Shown: positions 45,302-54,395 of the stretch, piece by piece | Layout: each line of letters starts with the position of its first letter | Numbering within the stretch: the first letter of the stretch is position 1 | Origin: Saccharothrix luteola | Lineage (GTDB): Bacteria; Actinomycetota; Actinomycetes; Mycobacteriales; Pseudonocardiaceae | Reading direction: 5' to 3' | Assembly: GCF_020859565.1 (NCBI RefSeq) | Contig: NZ_JAJHUO010000001.1 | Span: forward strand, 1 to 64,000 | DNA length: 64,000 nucleotides | Made by a program: the position numbers and the translations under genes | Notes under the pieces: model-generated | What the model saw: the letters and a program-made list of their open reading frames with translations, nothing else | What the model was told of the DNA's origin: nothing | Databases searched by the model: none

Positions 45302-47704
45302 CTACAGCCCCGAGCTGAACCGGGACCACTGGTGGCGGGCCTCGGTGGCCTCGTTCGGTCTGCCCGCCCGGTCCAGGGCGATGGCGAGGTTGTTCAGCGT
45401 GGCGCGTCGGTTGGTCCGGCCGAGGCGGTGCGACGACTGGTCGAAGGTGTCCAACGCGGCGCGGAACGCCTCGATCGCTTCCTCGTGGCGACCGAGGCCG
45501 GTGAGCACGGTGCCCAGGCTGTTGCGGGCCAGGCCTGATCGCAGCAGGTCGCCGGTGTCGTAGAACAGCTCCGCCGCCTCACCCAGGTCGGCGAGGGCCT
45601 CGTCGGACCGGCCCGCGCTCCGCATCAGGAACGCGCGGTCGGTCAGCGCCATGGCCAGCCCGTCGAAGCGGTCCGCGTGCCGCATGGCCGAGACGGCGTC
45701 GTCGAAGGCATCGACGGCCTCCGTCAGTCGGCCCTGACGTGCCAGGGACTGCGCCCGGTAGTGGAGGGCTGCAGCCCGTAACCCCGGGTCGGAGTTCACG
45801 GCCTCCACCTCGAGCATCTGACGGGCCAGTACCTCGTTGGCCCGTTCGGGCGATCGTTCGCCGGTCAGGCCGAAGGTCAGCTCTTCGCCCGCACGCTGCG
45901 CGGCCTTCGGGTCGGCGGACTCCCGGGCGGCGGCCATCGCCTCGGTGTAGGTCTTGAACGCGGTGTCGAACTTCCGCATCGTGTCCAGCAGCGTTCCCTC
46001 GTCGGTGCCGACCTGGCTCGCTTTCGCTGAGCTGTCCGCGTCCTCGAAGAGCACCACGGCGCTCCGGTGCATGGCGTCCGTCGCCTCGTCGAAACGCCGG
46101 GCGGCGGCGAAGGCGAACGAGAGGGTCGACCATGCATCCGACTCCTCTTTCGGCCGGTTCGCCGCGTGCAGCACCGCGACTGCGTCCCGCGCGGTCTCGA
46201 TGGACTGATCCACCGCGTGGATCTCGCGCAACGCGTTGGCCAGGCTGGTCAAGGCCCGGCCTTCGCCGAGTCGGTCACCGGACCGCCGGGCGGCCGTCAC
46301 CGCCGCGTCGGCGACGGAGATCCACTCCGGATACCGATGCCGCGAGCCCAGGTAGTCGTCCACCGCCAGGACCAGGGCGACCACCACCTCTGGACGGTCG
46401 TCGGCGGCGTGGACGGCGGCCGTCAGGTTGGGGCGTTCGGCGTCCAGCCACGACATGGCGCCCTCCCGGCTCGCGAACGGGCCGGCCTCGTGGTCACCCG
46501 ACAACGCGCGAGCGGCAGCCTGCGTCGTGGTGAGGTAGTGGCCCAACAGCCGGTCCAGCGCCGCGCCGCGGTCGTCGGCCTCGGCGTTGCGCTCGCCCTG
46601 CTCCACGGCGTAGATGCGGACCAGGTCGTGCATGCGCCACCGACCGGAGGCGGTGCCGTGCTCGATCAGGTGGGCCCGGGCCAGCTCCGTCGCGATCCGC
46701 CGGGCGGTGCGCTCGTCGACGTCGGCGAGCCGGGCGGCCGCGGGGGTGGAGAGCTCCGGACCGGGGTTGACCGCCAGCAACCGGAACACCCGGGCGTGCC
46801 GGGCGTCGAGGCGGTCGTAGGAGAGGTCGAAAGCGGCGCGCACCGCGCGGTCCTCGTAGCTCAGCTCGTCCAGCCGGGCGCGCTCGTCCTCCAGCGCGAC
46901 GGCCATCTCGGCGAGCGACCAGGTCCGGTCGTCGGCAAGCAGCGCGGCCGCGATCCGCAGCGCCAGGGGCAGGTGGCCGCACAGGTGCGCCACGGTCGCG
47001 GCGTCCCGGGAGTGGTCGTCCACCCGCCGGTCGCCCTGCCCACCCACCAGGCGCAGGACGTCGCGCAGCACGTCCACGGATGCCTCGGGGGTCAGCACGT
47101 CGAGATCGACCAGCCGCGCGTCCAAGCCGCCCATCCGACGGCGGGAGGTCACCAGTGCGCGGGTGTACCCGTCCGTGGGCAGCAGTGGTCGCACGTGCGC
47201 CGCGTCCGCGGCGTTGTCCAGGACGACGAGCAGGCGCTTGTCCTGCGTGGCGTATGCGGCCAGCACCGAGGTGTACAGCCGGACTCGGTCCTGCAAGTCC
47301 GGCGGGATGCTCGCCGGAGGTACGGCCAGCGAGCGCAAGAATCCCTCCAGTACCTGCCCCGGTTCCAGGCGGCGGGTCGGGTCCTGCCCGGACAGGTCCG
47401 CGAACAGCACCCCGCCCGGGAACCAGTCCGGGTTGCCGAGCGCCGCGTGGGCCACCTGCTTGACCAGTTCGGACTTGCCCACGCCCGCCAGCCCTGACAC
47501 GGCTTGCACCAGCACCCCCTCGGTTGCGGGGTCCAAGGCCGCCAGCACGTCTCGCAGCACGTCGTCCCGCCCCGCGAAGGCCACCGACCGGTCGGGCAGC
47601 CCGCCCAGCGCCGGCGTGATCTCCTGCGGGGACTCGATGACGATGTCCCGCCCCTGGATGACCGCGTTGAAGAACTGCCCGCCACTGATCTCGTTGTGCT
47701 GCAC
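45302..47704 (-). CDS. NB-ARC/TPR STAND NTPase
   Basis: The 800-residue protein begins at a GTG at 47704. A short N-terminal tag of about 25 residues (GQFFNAVIQGRDIVIESP), of the kind used as homotypic adaptor in actinobacterial conflict proteins, precedes the NB-ARC module. That module has P-loop VSGLAGVGKSELVKQVA, Walker B RLLVVLDNAADAA, GLPLAL-like GHLPLALRIAA and the MHD-type RMHDLVRIYA. The region from about 440 to 790 is helical TPR-like repeats (e.g. LGTVLTGLGRHEEAIEAFRA). Such proteins oligomerise on ligand sensing. No effector domain is fused and no separate effector with the same tag is visible in the window. Confidence 0.88.
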   Translation of the reverse strand: MQHNEISGGQFFNAVIQGRDIVIESPQEITPALGGLPDRSVAFAGRDDVLRDVLAALDPATEGVLVQAVSGLAGVGKSELVKQVAHAALGNPDWFPGGVLFADLSGQDPTRRLEPGQVLEGFLRSLAVPPASIPPDLQDRVRLYTSVLAAYATQDKRLLVVLDNAADAAHVRPLLPTDGYTRALVTSRRRMGGLDARLVDLDVLTPEASVDVLRDVLRLVGGQGDRRVDDHSRDAATVAHLCGHLPLALRIAAALLADDRTWSLAEMAVALEDERARLDELSYEDRAVRAAFDLSYDRLDARHARVFRLLAVNPGPELSTPAAARLADVDERTARRIATELARAHLIEHGTASGRWRMHDLVRIYAVEQGERNAEADDRGAALDRLLGHYLTTTQAAARALSGDHEAGPFASREGAMSWLDAERPNLTAAVHAADDRPEVVVALVLAVDDYLGSRHRYPEWISVADAAVTAARRSGDRLGEGRALTSLANALREIHAVDQSIETARDAVAVLHAANRPKEESDAWSTLSFAFAAARRFDEATDAMHRSAVVLFEDADSSAKASQVGTDEGTLLDTMRKFDTAFKTYTEAMAAARESADPKAAQRAGEELTFGLTGERSPERANEVLARQMLEVEAVNSDPGLRAAALHYRAQSLARQGRLTEAVDAFDDAVSAMRHADRFDGLAMALTDRAFLMRSAGRSDEALADLGEAAELFYDTGDLLRSGLARNSLGTVLTGLGRHEEAIEAFRAALDTFDQSSHRLGRTNRRATLNNLAIALDRAGRPNEATEARHQWSRFSSGL

Positions 47705-47905
47705 GTCCCCATGCTCTCGCGGCAGCCAAGGGCTACCCGGGCGCCACGCCCGTCATCCGCCATCGTCGAGGCGGCGGGCGATGGCGTTGGCGTGGCACTC
47801 TCAGCAGCCAGGCTGGACGTCGAACCTACGAGCTCTTAACAGAATGATCTTGGTTGTGCTTGATCTTCTCGGATGTGGTGTGGCCCGGCGTCGGCTGCCT
47901 GCGTC
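47705..47905. other. Upstream region of the NB-ARC gene
   Basis: No coding signal seen. Expected to hold the promoter of the minus-strand NB-ARC gene. Confidence 0.3.
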
Positions 47906-48244
47906 GTGGTCAGCAAGCAGGAGACAGCCACCGGCCGGAGGAAGGAACGACAGCAGGCGTTCTTCGACAGGCTGCGAGCGGTCTGCAAGAACGGCAATGG
48001 CTTTCCCGCACGGGCATGGGACGAACTCGCCGACCTGGCACCACGGGACAACGGCCACCTGGTGCTCCTCGGACGGTGTGCCGCTCGCGCTCTCAATAAC
48101 GCGCAGGTCATCGGCGTGGAATACGGTGTCGCACGTCTGGCCGTACTTGCCGTCGCGCGGAGCAGGCAGCGCCCAGACGATCTGCGCTTGGAACCGCCAA
48201 GAGCTGATCGACAGCGGACAGGTGCCCGGGACGACCAGCGCTGA
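47906..48244 (+). CDS. Hypothetical protein, possibly decayed
   Basis: A frame from a GTG at 47906 with reasonable third-position GC encodes RKERQQAFFDRLRAVCKNGN, WDELADLAPRDNGHLVLLGR and NAQVIGVEYGVARLAVLAVA. No family recognised. The last 20 codons overlap the IS3 remnant in another frame and are probably not native. A minus-strand frame over the same DNA has less typical codon use. Confidence 0.35.
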   Translation: MVSKQETATGRRKERQQAFFDRLRAVCKNGNGFPARAWDELADLAPRDNGHLVLLGRCAARALNNAQVIGVEYGVARLAVLAVARSRQRPDDLRLEPPRADRQRTGARDDQR

Positions 48245-48330
48245 CAACGCCGAGCTGGTAGCCGCGCGTCGACGGATCGCCGAGACTCGAGGCCGAGGTC
48301 GCCGAGCACCGCCGCGCCGCAGTGCTTGAG
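48183..48330 (+). pseudogene. IS3-type OrfA (transposase helper) remnant
   Basis: WNRQELIDSGQVPGTTSADN and AELVAARRRIAE, then after a one-base shift LEAEVAEHRRAAVLE. This is the C-terminal leucine-zipper end of IS3-family OrfA proteins, normally followed by OrfB. The HTH and OrfB are missing. Confidence 0.55.
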
Positions 48331-48355
48331 TGCCGGCGACGTCGTGCCTGGTGGA

Positions 48356-48673
48356 TCACACGAATCGGAAGGACTTGAACAGGAACGTGATCGAGCTGCC
48401 TGGGGGCACCGGGTTGGCCAGCACGGCGCAACTGGTGTCGGTGTAGAGGACGACCGTGGCGTTGGTCGCGTTGTAGACGCTGGTGCCCAATGTGGACACG
48501 AGGTGGCAGTCGCCGATTTCGGGGTCCTCGATCATCTGGCTGCCGCCCACGAGGTCCACGTAGTAGAACGTGCCCTCCGCTCTGCTCAACGAGGCGGAGG
48601 CCGATGTGGTCGTCGTTGCGAAAGCGGCGAGGCTGAGTGCCATGGCCGCTGCCGCCCGGTGTGCGCTTCGCAT
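48356..48673 (-). CDS. Small secreted protein
   Basis: The 105-residue precursor starts at an ATG preceded by GAAAGG, with a signal peptide (AAAAMALSLAAFATTTTSAS, cut near ASAS). The mature 75 residues contain two Cys (DCHLV, SCAVL) and beta-strand-like stretches (SVYNATNATVVLYTD, SITFLFKSFRF), typical of small secreted beta proteins of actinomycetes. Family unknown. It diverges from the adenosylhomocysteinase-like gene across a 498-bp region. Confidence 0.65.
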   Translation of the reverse strand: MRSAHRAAAAMALSLAAFATTTTSASASLSRAEGTFYYVDLVGGSQMIEDPEIGDCHLVSTLGTSVYNATNATVVLYTDTSCAVLANPVPPGSSITFLFKSFRFV

Positions 48674-49171
48674 GCCGTTTGCCTTTCAGTCGGGTGTCTC
48701 GTCGGGGCGAGTTCGGGTGTACGACGTCGTGCGCGTCCGGTGGCGCGGATGTTGTCGACCACGGGTGCGACCACCTCGTCGAGACGGTGTCGGTGCAGCG
48801 TGGCCGCATCCGCCATTCAGGCCGGCCTTACCGGGGGAAGTCCACCGGGTTCGCGCTGTAGGGCAGCCTGCACCTCCCGGGTAATCGTCACAAGAGAAAG
48901 AGGCCGAGTTTGCCAAACCGTGATGACCGGAAAAGATCATAAGCGCACAGTGACCGATGCGGCCTTCATCACTCGGTCAGGGTAAATCATGACCCGATAT
49001 TTACGGGAAGTCGCCGGCGAGGGCGACCGTACGTGGGCATGTCGCAGGGAACGAGGATCGACGTGCGGCACACGAGTGGTTGCTACGGCCCGAACTTGCG
49101 CTGGCGAGAAGCGAAGCAGACGATCGGGAAATGGAAAACGGGGTCGCCGCAGGGCTGCGACGGAGAGCGCG
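48674..49171. promoter_or_regulatory. Long divergent intergenic region with palindromes
   Basis: No gene seen. Two inverted repeats lie close together: TGACCGA / TCGGTCA (48951-48957 and 48973-48979) and GTAAAT / ATTTAC (48982-48987 and 48999-49004). They lie about 170-220 bp before the adenosylhomocysteinase-like start in a relatively AT-rich stretch and could be operator sites. No regulator gene is adjacent. Confidence 0.3.
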
Positions 49172-50407
49172 ATGAGCGGTTCCGACCGGACCGCGGAAAA
49201 GATCTCCTGGGTCGACCGCGACATGCCGGTGATGCGGGCGCTCCGAGAGCGCTTCCGCGCCGAGACGCCGCTGGCCGGGCGCCGACTGTCGGTCAACGTG
49301 CACCTGCTGCCGTCGACCGTGCCGTTGCTGTCGGCCCTCCGCGACGCCGGCGCCGACCTGGTGGTGTGCGGGTCGAACCCCATGTCGACCGACTCCGACG
49401 TCGCGGGTTGGCTCGGCGACCACGGCATGACCGTGCTCGCCCCGGGCCTGGACGACCTGGATGGCGACCGCGAGAGGTTGCTGGCCGCGCTGGACCACCA
49501 CCCGCACGTGATCGTCGACGAGGCGGACGGGCTCCTCGGACTCCTCTACGCCGAGCGTGAGGAACTGGTGCCCACCATCCTCGGCGCGTCGGTGCACACC
49601 CTCACCGGTGTTCGGCGGTTGCACCGCTTCGCCGATCAAGGGCACCTGAGGTTCCCGGTGATAGGAATAGACGGCAGTCCGATCAAACAGCTTTTCGACA
49701 ACGAGATGGGTACGGCGCAGAGCACGCTCGACGCGATCACCCGCCTGACCCATCCGCTGTTCTACGGTCTGCGCGCCGTGGTCGCCGGTTTCGGCGCGTG
49801 TGGACGGGGAATTGCGAAGGCGCTCGCGCACAGAGGTGCCGACGTCATCGTCACCGAGGTCGACCCGGTCCGTGCGCTGTGGGCGGTGACATCCGGCTTC
49901 CGGGTGATGCCCGCCGACGACGCCGCGGAGGTGGGAGAGCTGTTCATCACCGCGACAGGCAACATCAACATTTTCAACGGGTCGCACTTCGCCCGGATGA
50001 AGGACGGGGTGACCCTGGTCAACGCCGGCCACGGGAACGGCGAGATCGACGTCGCGACCCTCGCCGACACCGCGTCCGACAGCCGCACCGTGCTGCCGTT
50101 GGTCACCGAGTACCGCGATGGACGTGGGCGCAGGAGGTTCCTCCTGGCCGAGGGCTACCCGGTGAACACCGCCGGGTCCTCCGGTCACCCGCCGGGGCTC
50201 ATGGACATCAGCTTCGCCGCGCAAGCGCTGGGGGTCGAGCACCTCGTCAAGAACGCTTCTCGCATGTCGAACACGGTCCACCAGCTGCCGCAGGAGGTGC
50301 AGCAGCACATCGCCCGCGCGAAACTCGCGGCGCTGGAGGTGTCCATCGACCGGCAGGACCTCGAGCAACGGCAGTACGACGACCAACTCAGCTTCGCTCC
50401 GCGTTGA
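49172..50407 (+). CDS. Adenosylhomocysteinase-like protein, divergent active site
   Basis: The ATG at 49172 has GGAGAG upstream. The 411-residue cytoplasmic protein aligns along its length with S-adenosyl-L-homocysteine hydrolase. Conserved are the catalytic Lys and Asp-Asn in SPIKQLFDNEMGTAQS, the Rossmann NAD motif VVAGFGACGRGIAKAL, the TATGNINIFNGSHF segment, His in NAGHGNGEID and His in SSGHPPGLMD. Altered are the usual Glu-Glu of the ETTTG motif, here SVHTLTG, and the C-terminal Lys/Tyr that contacts NAD is not evident. It is shorter than typical SAHH. A catalytically changed paralogue acting on another nucleoside, or a regulatory relative, is more likely than housekeeping SAHH. It is in an operon with a Cupin_5 gene. 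Confidence 0.8.
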   Translation: MSGSDRTAEKISWVDRDMPVMRALRERFRAETPLAGRRLSVNVHLLPSTVPLLSALRDAGADLVVCGSNPMSTDSDVAGWLGDHGMTVLAPGLDDLDGDRERLLAALDHHPHVIVDEADGLLGLLYAEREELVPTILGASVHTLTGVRRLHRFADQGHLRFPVIGIDGSPIKQLFDNEMGTAQSTLDAITRLTHPLFYGLRAVVAGFGACGRGIAKALAHRGADVIVTEVDPVRALWAVTSGFRVMPADDAAEVGELFITATGNINIFNGSHFARMKDGVTLVNAGHGNGEIDVATLADTASDSRTVLPLVTEYRDGRGRRRFLLAEGYPVNTAGSSGHPPGLMDISFAAQALGVEHLVKNASRMSNTVHQLPQEVQQHIARAKLAALEVSIDRQDLEQRQYDDQLSFAPR

Positions 50408-50422
50408 ACCTCGGAAGGCACC

Positions 50423-51088
50423 ATGCTCCACCTCATGCCCTACCGCTCCTGGATCGCCTCCGGTGATGTCGATGACCCCGACGCGCTGAGCCTCGCCGAT
50501 GACGCCGCGGTCCTGGAGCACGTCAACAGCCGGCCGGTCGACGACGAACGCCCCCTCGTGGTCGTGGAACCGCACTTCGGTCTCGCCCCCAGGGTTCGCT
50601 TCCTGTGCCGGGACATCCGGGGTACGGCGGTGGAGATCGCGCTCCGACCGCCGATCGCCGGGCGTCTCGACCTCCTGCCGCACCCCGAAGGCGGCTGGGC
50701 CAGGGAGATCTGGCACACCGGGCACGCCTTCCGCCCGGAGGGCTATCCCGCTGAACGGGAGAGCGCTACGGCGCTGCAGTACGCACTCGGACCCGGTGAA
50801 CGCTCCCGCTGGCACGTCGTGCGCCCCGACGAACTGTGGTTGTGGCAGTCGGGGGCGCCGCTGCGGATGCTGCTCGGCGGCCGCGGCGAGGCACCCGCGG
50901 ATCCGGAGGAGCACATCCTGGGCGGCGGCTTCACGCAGGGACACACACCCAATCTGCTGGTGCCCGCGGGCACCTGGCAGGCCGCGGAACCCGCCGAGCC
51001 CGCCGAAGTCCTGATCACCTGCGTCGTGTCCCCCGGCTGGGACCAAGAGGACTACCGCATCCTGGAAGCGGATCACGAGCGGTCCTGA
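50423..51088 (+). CDS. Cupin_5 (DUF985) family protein
   Basis: The 221-residue protein starts 15 bp after the SAHH-like gene, so they are cotranscribed. The second half is a DUF985 cupin with the hallmark LLPHPEGGWAREIW, followed by SATALQYALGPGERSRWHVV (His in the cupin core), ELWLWQSGAPLRMLLGG and a closing LVPAGTWQAAEP. Fused DUF985 proteins are often annotated as epimerase-like cupins without known reaction. The first 80 residues are a separate small domain. Its pairing with an SAHH paralogue suggests a shared nucleoside or sugar substrate; this is inference. Confidence 0.8.
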   Translation: MLHLMPYRSWIASGDVDDPDALSLADDAAVLEHVNSRPVDDERPLVVVEPHFGLAPRVRFLCRDIRGTAVEIALRPPIAGRLDLLPHPEGGWAREIWHTGHAFRPEGYPAERESATALQYALGPGERSRWHVVRPDELWLWQSGAPLRMLLGGRGEAPADPEEHILGGGFTQGHTPNLLVPAGTWQAAEPAEPAEVLITCVVSPGWDQEDYRILEADHERS

Positions 51089-51592
51089 TCCCCGGTGCGC
51101 CGCCTGACGTCCCGCCGTCGACGCGGACTCGACCAGCCTGCTGCTCCAGTCCGGTGTGGACCGCGGTGAACGGTTCCGGGCCCGATCGGAGTGGGGCGTC
51201 CCCTGCCTCCTGGTGGTGTCCCCTACGGCCGGCGCGTCTGAGCCGCCGTCCGCGCGGTGTGGGGCTGCCGGGGTTCGGGGCGACGCCGTCACCCGCGTAC
51301 GTGAAGCAGGGTGCCTCCAAGGGTTCCGCTCGACAACAGTGTCCGCGGCGGTGCCGGCTACGCCCACGCAATCTCACTTCCCCGGCGAACGCGTGGACGC
51401 TCTTCACCTCAAGGCGGGGATGAGATCCGCCGGAGCGGATCCGGCGGCCGACTGCACCGTGAGGAGAAGTCTTTGGGATGAAGGACCTCGGGTCCTCCGC
51501 GAACGGCCGCACGGCAGCCCGGACGGCCCGTCATGGCGGGAGGCCGTTGCGAAGGGCGATGCCGCCGTCCAAGACGTGCGCCGACCGCGGTG
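51089..51592. other. Converging gap
   Basis: Between the convergent Cupin_5 and secreted-hydrolase genes. Only wrong-frame-like open frames. No clear terminator hairpin seen. Confidence 0.4.
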
Positions 51593-53095
51593 TCACCGCA
51601 CGACGGGCAGGTGCGCGGTGACGTCGCGCAGCACCATCGCGCTCGGTGTGCGGCTTCCGTGCAACACGAACATGTCCGCGACCGGGGTGACGGTCAGGAA
51701 CAGCGACTGACCCGCGGGGATCGTGGCGGCGACCGACGGCAACTCGATCGTGCGGCGGGTACCGAGGGTGAGGCTGGGCTCCCGGTGCGGCATCACGTTG
51801 TTCTGGATCACCCTGGCGTCCAGCGGTGACCTGCCGACGCTCAGCGCGAAGAACGCCCGACTGTCCAGCCCCAGCGTGCTCACCACCGCGTCCAGCACCG
51901 GTGACCCGGCGACCGTGAGCGGGCCGTCCGCGACCTTGATCGCCTGCGGCACGCCCACCCCGGCCGTGGTCACGACATCCGGCAGCGCGACCGCGGTCGT
52001 CGGCGACACCGAGTCCACGCTGACGCAACCACCCTCAGCGGTCATCAGGTGATAACGCCCGTGACCGGTGAGCGTGCGTCGCGCACCCAGCAGGTTCTCC
52101 GCCAGGAACCGCAGCTCCAAGTCGTCATAGCCCCCGTACGCGGCGGAACACGTGTCACCCGCCACGGCGTAACCGCTCGGGACGGCCGTGGGCAGCGTGT
52201 GACCGCCGTTGTAGCCGACCAGCAGGCTGTTGGCGCGGGCCCGAGGGGTCAACGCCCGGTCGAAGTTGTCGATCGCCTGGTCCAGCGGGAACAGGTTGTC
52301 ACTGACGCCCTGGTGCAACAGCACGGGGATGTCCAACCGACGACCCGCCTCGACGTGGTGCGCCGGACCGTTGTCGCGGAAGAACTCGTCCATCGTGGTC
52401 GGCCAGTCACCGGTCAGCATCCCTTCGGCGTAACCGGCGTGCATGGTCGAGGTGTGCGCTCGCGGGGCGATGGCGTACAGAGCGGTGACCCACGTGCTGC
52501 GCACGACGCCGTTCGGGGCGAGGCTGTCGTTGAGCGAGTGCCACGTGATCTGCGGCGCCAACGCGTCGAACCGCGTCCGACCGGTCCTCATGATCTCGGT
52601 GAACGCCCCCGCGAACTGGTAGCCGCCACCGTACGACCCGCCGACCGCGCCCAGAACCGGGTCGTTCGGACCGTTGCGGCGCACCCAGTCCAACGACGCC
52701 ACGTAGTCGATCACCCGGATGACGTCCTCACCCTCGAACGCCGGATCGGCCACGTGCGCCTTGCCGCCGCTCTCGCCGAAGCCACGCTGGTCGAAGCTCA
52801 CCACCCCGAAACCCGCATCGAGGTACCGCTGGAAGGAGCCGGGCGCGGACGTGCGGGTACCGCCCCAACCGTCGCCGTGCAGCAGCACCGGCACCCGGCT
52901 GTCCCGCGAGGCGGAGGCGGGCTTGAACACGCTCAGGCAGATGTTCGCCGGTCCCGGCTCCAACGGATCGATCTCGGGCACGCCGGCCACGCAGACGTTC
53001 ACCGGCGCCGGGTGGTCGGCGTGCGCCGCCGGAGGGGTGGCCACGGCGACACCGGCCGCGATCGCCACCGCGACCAGTGCGGTCAGGATGCGCAT
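51593..53095 (-). CDS. Secreted S15/CocE-type alpha/beta hydrolase
   Basis: The 500-residue precursor starts at an ATG with GGAG upstream. The signal peptide is MRILTALVAVAIAAGVAVAT (cut near HAD). The hydrolase domain (about 55-310) has HGDGWGGTRTSAPG (oxyanion region), FDQRGFGESGGKAHVADP, the nucleophile elbow GAVGGSYGGGYQFAG, an acid in the VLLHQGVSDNLFPLDQA segment and a late His in YNGGHTLPT. The C-terminal beta domain (about 370-500) resembles the jelly-roll cap of X-Pro dipeptidyl peptidase/CocE proteins. Last gene of the leftward glycosidase operon, separated from the GH1 gene by 95 bp. It may remove acyl groups or cleave an amide or ester on the imported substrate (inference). Confidence 0.85.
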   Translation of the reverse strand: MRILTALVAVAIAAGVAVATPPAAHADHPAPVNVCVAGVPEIDPLEPGPANICLSVFKPASASRDSRVPVLLHGDGWGGTRTSAPGSFQRYLDAGFGVVSFDQRGFGESGGKAHVADPAFEGEDVIRVIDYVASLDWVRRNGPNDPVLGAVGGSYGGGYQFAGAFTEIMRTGRTRFDALAPQITWHSLNDSLAPNGVVRSTWVTALYAIAPRAHTSTMHAGYAEGMLTGDWPTTMDEFFRDNGPAHHVEAGRRLDIPVLLHQGVSDNLFPLDQAIDNFDRALTPRARANSLLVGYNGGHTLPTAVPSGYAVAGDTCSAAYGGYDDLELRFLAENLLGARRTLTGHGRYHLMTAEGGCVSVDSVSPTTAVALPDVVTTAGVGVPQAIKVADGPLTVAGSPVLDAVVSTLGLDSRAFFALSVGRSPLDARVIQNNVMPHREPSLTLGTRRTIELPSVAATIPAGQSLFLTVTPVADMFVLHGSRTPSAMVLRDVTAHLPVVR

Positions 53096-53190
53096 AGCGG
53101 GTTCTCCACTTCGTTGTGGGGGAATCGCAGGGGTGCTTCCCGACGGCGCATCGAGCCGAAGCAGGTGCGGCGCCGGTCGCGGGGCGAGCG

Positions 53191-54366
53191 TCAGAGGATC
53201 CCGGTGCGGGCGACCTGGCCGTACCAGCGCGCGCTGGGCTTGATCGTCCGGGTGAAGGTCTCGCGATCGACCGACACCAGGCCGAACGTCGGCGTCCACG
53301 AGCCCCACTCGTAGTTGTCGAGCAGTGACCAGTGCAGGTAGCCCCGCACGTCCACGCCGTCCGCGATGGCGCGCGCCAGGCCGGCCAGGGCGCCGCGGGT
53401 GTAGTCGATCCGCTCCGCGTCGTCCGCCGTCGCGATGCCGTTCTCGGTGACCAGGATCGGCACCGCCGGCCCGACCCGATCCGCGGTGTGCCGGACGGCG
53501 CCCTCCAGCGCATCGGGGTAGAACTCCCAGCCGGTGAGGGTCCTGCGCGCGTCGGGGTCGGGCTCGATCGGGCCGCCGTCCCCGATGACGACCCGGGTGT
53601 AGGCCTGCACGCCGATGAAGTCGTCGTCTCCGGCGACGTCGAGGAACTGGTCCTCGCGGGAGTGCGCCCACTCGGCGGCGAGGTCGTCCGCGCCGGCCGC
53701 GGCCTGGAAGTTCTGGTTGGCCACCGTCCAGCCGGACCGCACGCGGGGCAACGCGGCCAGTTCCTCGCGGGCGGCGCGGTGCGCCGCGATCAACGCGTCC
53801 GCGACGTCCTGGTCCGGCGGAGGCATCGCGCCGGCCACGTTCTCCTTCCGCTCGCCCCGCTTGATCATGGCGCTCATCATCGCGACCATGTTCGGCTCGT
53901 TGACGGTGCACACCCACTCCACGCCGTCGAGGATCGGCAGCACCGACCGCACGTAGGCGCGAAAGCGGGAGACGGCGTCGTCCCCGGTCCAACCGCCCGC
54001 CGCGCGGAACCACAGCGGCGTGGTGAAGTGGTGCAGGGTGACCACGGGCGTCAAGCCGCGTTCGAGGCAGCCCTCGACCACCCGCCGGTAGTGCGCGAGC
54101 TGCGCCCGCGAGACGTGGCCGGGCGCTGGTTCGACCCGGGCCCACTCGATGCTGAACCGGTAGCTGGTGAGGCCGAGGTCCCGGACGATGTCGAGGTCTT
54201 CCGGCCACCGGTGGTAGCTGTCGCACGCGTCGCCGCTGCGCTCGGGCAGGAACGAGTCGGGCGCGTTCTCGAACGCCCACAGGTCGCTGGCGGTGTTGTT
54301 GCCCTCGACCTGGTGCGCGGCCGTCGCGGCGCCCCACAGGAAGTCGTCGGGGAAGGTGGCGCTCAC
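53191..54366 (-). CDS. GH1 beta-glucosidase
   Basis: The 391-residue cytoplasmic enzyme starts at a GTG with GCGGAGG upstream. A GH1 TIM barrel shows the N-terminal signature FLWGAATAAHQVEGN, FSIEWARVEPAPG, LHHFTTPLWF, the acid/base Glu in CTVNEPNMVAM, the nucleophile Glu in ILVTENGIAT and the closing YLHWSLLDNYEWGSW and TFGLVSVDRETF. It hydrolyses short beta-glycosides released by transport. It is shorter than many GH1 enzymes (about 450 residues) but has all motifs. It starts 29 bp after the GH3 gene and is controlled with it. Confidence 0.93.
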   Translation of the reverse strand: MSATFPDDFLWGAATAAHQVEGNNTASDLWAFENAPDSFLPERSGDACDSYHRWPEDLDIVRDLGLTSYRFSIEWARVEPAPGHVSRAQLAHYRRVVEGCLERGLTPVVTLHHFTTPLWFRAAGGWTGDDAVSRFRAYVRSVLPILDGVEWVCTVNEPNMVAMMSAMIKRGERKENVAGAMPPPDQDVADALIAAHRAAREELAALPRVRSGWTVANQNFQAAAGADDLAAEWAHSREDQFLDVAGDDDFIGVQAYTRVVIGDGGPIEPDPDARRTLTGWEFYPDALEGAVRHTADRVGPAVPILVTENGIATADDAERIDYTRGALAGLARAIADGVDVRGYLHWSLLDNYEWGSWTPTFGLVSVDRETFTRTIKPSARWYGQVARTGIL

Positions 54367-54395
54367 GGTCTTTCCTCCGCGGTCGTCTCGGGGAT

